Source: Rhodoferax sp. | GTDB lineage: Bacteria > Pseudomonadota > Gammaproteobacteria > Burkholderiales > Burkholderiaceae | Direction: 5' to 3' | Assembly: GCA_020048295.1 (NCBI GenBank) | Contig: JAIFMT010000232.1 | Location: 1 to 15,696, forward strand | DNA length: 15,696 nt | Shown: positions 13,159-15,696 of the stretch, piece after piece | How the letters are laid out: the number at the start of each line of letters is the position of its first letter | Position numbering within the stretch: the stretch's first letter is position 1 | The notes under the pieces: generated by a model | Told to the model about the DNA's origin: nothing | The model's database searches: none | The model's input: only the letters and a program-made list of their open reading frames with translations | Position numbers and translations under genes: made by a program

Positions 13159-13887
13159 ATGGCGACTGGCGCACTGCAAGCCCTGATTTTCGATGTCGAT
13201 GGCACGCTGGCTGACACCGAGAGCGTGCACATGGCAGCATTCAACCATGCGTTTGCCGAAGTGGGCCTGGACTGGGTCTGGACGGAAGGCATGTACACCG
13301 ATTTGCTGGAAATTTCGGGGGGCAAGGAGCGCATCCTGCACTACTGGAAACAGGTCAACCCCGACATCAAGGAGCTCGATGGCGATGCCCTGAAAGACCA
13401 GATTGCCCGCATTCACGAGCTCAAGACCGCCGCCTATGAGGCCGCCGTCAACAGTGGGGCGGTCAGCCTGCGTCCTGGTGTACTCAAGTTGATGGACGAG
13501 GCGCTCAAGGCCGGACTGCAACTCTCGATTGCCACCACCACCTCGCCAGTCAACATCGCCGCGCTGCTGCGGCATGCCGTGGGCGAAGACTGGCGCATGA
13601 ATTTTTCGGCCATCGGCGATGCCTCGACGGCACCCATCAAAAAGCCGCACCCGCAGGTCTATTTGCAAATGCTCGATGCCCTCAAGTTGCCGCCGACAGC
13701 ATGCCTGGCGTTTGAAGACTCCAGCAATGGCCTGCGTGCCGCCACGGCAGCCGGCCTGGCCACCATCGTCACGCCCAATCCGTTTACCGCGCACCACGAC
13801 TTTACGGGTGCGCTGAAGGTCGTTCCTGACTTGAGCCATGTCACGCTGGCGCTGTTGCGCCAGTGGCAGAATTCCGCCAGGGTCTGA
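13159..13887 (+). CDS. cbbY: CbbY, xylulose-1,5-bisphosphate phosphatase (HAD family)
   Basis: CbbY is a HAD-superfamily phosphatase that removes xylulose-1,5-bisphosphate, a misfire product that inhibits RuBisCO. The 242 residues carry all HAD motifs: nucleophile Asp12 and acid/base Asp14 in [11 protein letters not shown], motif II IATTTS (124-129), Lys161/162 in IKKPHP, and motif IV FEDSSNG (185-191) with Glu186-Asp187. The helical cap domain lies between. The cap segment [13 protein letters not shown] (51-63) is typical of CbbY and separates it from phosphoglycolate phosphatases. The ATG at 13159 has AAGGA at 13145-13149, nine bases ahead. It is the first gene after the CbbR region, so it heads the operon. 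A phosphoglycolate phosphatase-like role is the main alternative. Confidence 0.9.
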   Translation: MATGALQALIFDVDGTLADTESVHMAAFNHAFAEVGLDWVWTEGMYTDLLEISGGKERILHYWKQVNPDIKELDGDALKDQIARIHELKTAAYEAAVNSGAVSLRPGVLKLMDEALKAGLQLSIATTTSPVNIAALLRHAVGEDWRMNFSAIGDASTAPIKKPHPQVYLQMLDALKLPPTACLAFEDSSNGLRAATAAGLATIVTPNPFTAHHDFTGALKVVPDLSHVTLALLRQWQNSARV

Positions 13888-13936
13888 CCGTGACCGACCC
13901 GCGCCCACCCTTTCACTTCATCCAGAAAGCACGTCC

Positions 13937-14635
13937 ATGAGCACCAGCCCCGTCTTGCGTATTGCCCCGTCCATCCTGTCTGCCGACTTCGCCCGTCTGG
14001 GTGAAGAAGTGCGCGCCATTGAGGCCGCCGGCTGCGATCTGGTGCATTTTGATGTGATGGACAACCATTACGTGCCGAATCTGACCATTGGCCCGCTGGT
14101 CTGTGAAGCCATCCGCCCGCATGTGTCGATTCCGATTGACGTGCATCTGATGGTCGAGCCAGTGGATTCGATCATTCCGCTGTTTGCCAAGGCCGGTGCC
14201 AACATCATCACCTTTCACCCCGAAGCCTCCAAGCACGTGGACCGCAGCCTGTCGATGATTCGTGAGCTGGGCTGCAAGGCGGGTCTGGTGCTGAACCCGG
14301 CCACACCGGTGGACGTGCTGGACCATGTGATGGACAAGCTTGACATGATCTTGCTGATGAGCGTCAACCCCGGCTTTGGCGGTCAGAAGTTCATCCCCAG
14401 CACGTTGGCCAAGTTGCGGGTGGTGCGCGCCAAGATTGACGCGCATGTGGCCGCTGGTGGCCAGCCAATCTGGCTTGAGGTGGATGGCGGTGTCAAGACC
14501 GACAACATCCGCGAAATTGTGGCGGCTGGTGCTGACACCTGCGTGGCCGGTAGCGCCGTGTTTGGTGCCAAGGACGCGGACGGCGGCTATCGCACGGTGA
14601 TGCAGGCGCTGCGCAGTGCTGCGCACCCCGCCTGA
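13937..14635 (+). CDS. rpe: Ribulose-5-phosphate 3-epimerase (CbbE/Rpe)
   Basis: This enzyme interconverts xylulose-5-phosphate and ribulose-5-phosphate, in both the pentose-phosphate and Calvin cycles. The 232 residues form a TIM barrel with all family marks: PSILSADFA (11-19), [12 protein letters not shown] (38-49) with His38 and catalytic Asp40, HLMVEP (70-75), [11 protein letters not shown] (142-152) and EVDGGV (181-186) with Asp183. These supply the metal ligands. The frame stays open upstream into cbbY, but the ATG at 13937 begins the normal [14 protein letters not shown] start and leaves a 49-base gap after cbbY. Its ribosome site is weak. The cbbY-cbbE order is as in other betaproteobacterial cbb operons. 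No second rpe is visible here. Confidence 0.96.
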   Translation: MSTSPVLRIAPSILSADFARLGEEVRAIEAAGCDLVHFDVMDNHYVPNLTIGPLVCEAIRPHVSIPIDVHLMVEPVDSIIPLFAKAGANIITFHPEASKHVDRSLSMIRELGCKAGLVLNPATPVDVLDHVMDKLDMILLMSVNPGFGGQKFIPSTLAKLRVVRAKIDAHVAAGGQPIWLEVDGGVKTDNIREIVAAGADTCVAGSAVFGAKDADGGYRTVMQALRSAAHPA

Positions 14636-14671
14636 TGGGCCAACGAATTTAAATAACCAGGAGACTTTTCC

Positions 14672-15696
14672 ATGACCATGACCCTTCGTTCCAACCGATC
14701 CACGCTGACGCAGTTTCTGATTGAAGAGCGCCGCCGTTTCCCCTCTGCCAGCGGCGACTTCAACGCCCTGATCCTGGACGTTGCGCTGGCCTGCAAGGGC
14801 ATTGCCAAGGCCGTGGCCTACGGCGAACTGGCGGGCATGATGGGAAACCACGCCGCTGATGATGGCGGCTCGATCAATGTGCAGGGCGAAACCCAGAAAA
14901 AGCTCGACGTGCTCTCCAACGACGTGTTCATGCAGCGCACCGAGTGGTCTGGCAACCTCGCAGGCATGGCCTCTGAAGAAATGGACCTGCCCTACCAGAT
15001 TCCGGCGCAGTACCCGCGCGGCCACTACATGATCGTGTTTGACCCGCTCGACGGCTCCAGCAACATCGACGTGAACGTGTCAGTAGGTAGCATTTTCAGC
15101 ATTCTGCGCGCCCCGCAAGACGTGATCGACTCGGGCCGCGACGTGGTCGATGCCGACTTTTTCCAGCCTGGCACCAAGCAACTCGCCGCCGGCTACGCGC
15201 TGTACGGCCCCACCACCATGCTGGTGCTGACGGTGGGCGACGGTGTCAACGGCTTCACGCTCGACCCCAATCTGGGCGAGTTCATGCTGACGCACCCCAA
15301 GATGCACATTCCTGAAGACACGCAAGAGTTTGCCATCAACGCCTCCAACGCGCGTTTCTGGGAAGCCCCGGTCAAGCGCTATGTGGATGAATGCCTGGCC
15401 GGCAAAACCGGTGCGCGCGGCAAAGACTTCAACATGCGCTGGATTGCCTCCATGGTGGCAGAAGCTCACCGCATCCTGATGCGCGGCGGTGTGTTCATGT
15501 ACCCGCGCGACACCAAAGACCCGTCCAAGCCGGGCCGCCTGCGCCTGCTGTACGAAGCCAACCCGGTCGGCATGATCATGGAGCAAGCCGGTGGCCGCGC
15601 CTCCACCGGTGAAGTGCCGATGCTGAGCGTGCAGCCCACCAGCCTGCACCAGCGCATCGGCTTTGTGTTTGGCTCGAAAAACGAGGTCGAGCGCAT
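14672..15696 (+). CDS. fbp: Class I fructose-1,6-bisphosphatase (CbbF/Fbp), 3' end outside window
   Basis: This enzyme hydrolyses fructose-1,6-bisphosphate to fructose-6-phosphate in the Calvin cycle and gluconeogenesis. The frame is open with no stop to the window edge; 341 residues are visible, so perhaps 10-20 are missing. Metal and active-site motifs are ASEEMD with Glu102-Glu103, FDPLDGSSN with Asp124 and Asp127, then RWIASMVAE (424-432 by bases about 15439-15465), [33 protein letters not shown]. The last complete codons read GSKNEVER. The ATG at 14672 is preceded by AGGAG at 14659-14663; an ATG at 14678 is an alternative start two codons in. It follows rpe by 36 bases, so it is in the same operon. 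More cbb genes such as cbbP or RuBisCO may follow. Confidence 0.96.
   Translation, partial: MTMTLRSNRSTLTQFLIEERRRFPSASGDFNALILDVALACKGIAKAVAYGELAGMMGNHAADDGGSINVQGETQKKLDVLSNDVFMQRTEWSGNLAGMASEEMDLPYQIPAQYPRGHYMIVFDPLDGSSNIDVNVSVGSIFSILRAPQDVIDSGRDVVDADFFQPGTKQLAAGYALYGPTTMLVLTVGDGVNGFTLDPNLGEFMLTHPKMHIPEDTQEFAINASNARFWEAPVKRYVDECLAGKTGARGKDFNMRWIASMVAEAHRILMRGGVFMYPRDTKDPSKPGRLRLLYEANPVGMIMEQAGGRASTGEVPMLSVQPTSLHQRIGFVFGSKNEVER

Noticed and set aside
13838..13936. Upstream extension of rpe into cbbY
   Set aside because: Overlaps the end of cbbY and lies outside the normal start of the epimerase family.
13913..15025. Long open frame antisense to rpe and fbp (370 codons)
   Set aside because: Same reason: a shadow of two certain genes, with His/Gln-rich composition and no recognisable domain.

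Overview
The window is about 15.7 kb of GC-rich, densely coding bacterial chromosome with mostly standard housekeeping genes. Gene content (divergent cbbR with cbbY-rpe-fbp, a long class II-type PyrC, DUF3025, PrtD/PrtE-type secretion genes) and a short degenerate repeat containing ATAGCTG/CAGCTAT point to a betaproteobacterium of the order Burkholderiales, most likely a Comamonadaceae member close to Rhodoferax or Polaromonas. The genus is an inference. I saw no rRNA, tRNA, CRISPR array, transposase or integrase.

Layout. (1) 1-3605, plus strand: the end of a type I secretion ABC transporter (cut by the left edge), its HlyD-family adaptor and its TolC-family outer-membrane channel, a tight operon. 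(2) 3606-4548: a repeat copy followed by two unrecognised small genes. (3) 4590-6633: an alpha/beta hydrolase (minus) divergent from pyrC (plus); the 166-bp gap holds a second, inverted repeat copy and a 10-bp direct repeat. (4) 6692-9477, minus strand: an OmpA-type lipoprotein gene followed 19 bases later by a membrane-anchored Ser/Thr kinase, convergent with pyrC. (5) 9478-9555: a short divergent control region holding a perfect FNR-type box and a second inverted repeat. (6) 9556-12070, plus strand: a DUF3025 gene carrying a third repeat copy inside its reading frame, then htpX with a possible heat-shock promoter and a clear intrinsic terminator, then a LysE/RhtB exporter. (7) 12096-15696: cbbR (minus) divergent from cbbY-rpe-fbp (plus), the start of a Calvin-Benson-Bassham operon; fbp runs off the right edge and has no stop codon in the window.

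How the genes work together. The first three genes build one exporter across both membranes, but its substrate is not visible. The lipoprotein and kinase probably form one envelope-sensing unit: one binds peptidoglycan or outer membrane, the other has a cytoplasmic kinase domain, one transmembrane helix and a periplasmic tail. The FNR box upstream suggests oxygen-linked control. The cbb genes recycle ribulose bisphosphate and remove an inhibitor of RuBisCO under CbbR control. The least ordinary features are the FNR-controlled lipoprotein-kinase pair, the hexanucleotide repeat that sets the kinase linker length, and the repeat family that has entered a coding gene.
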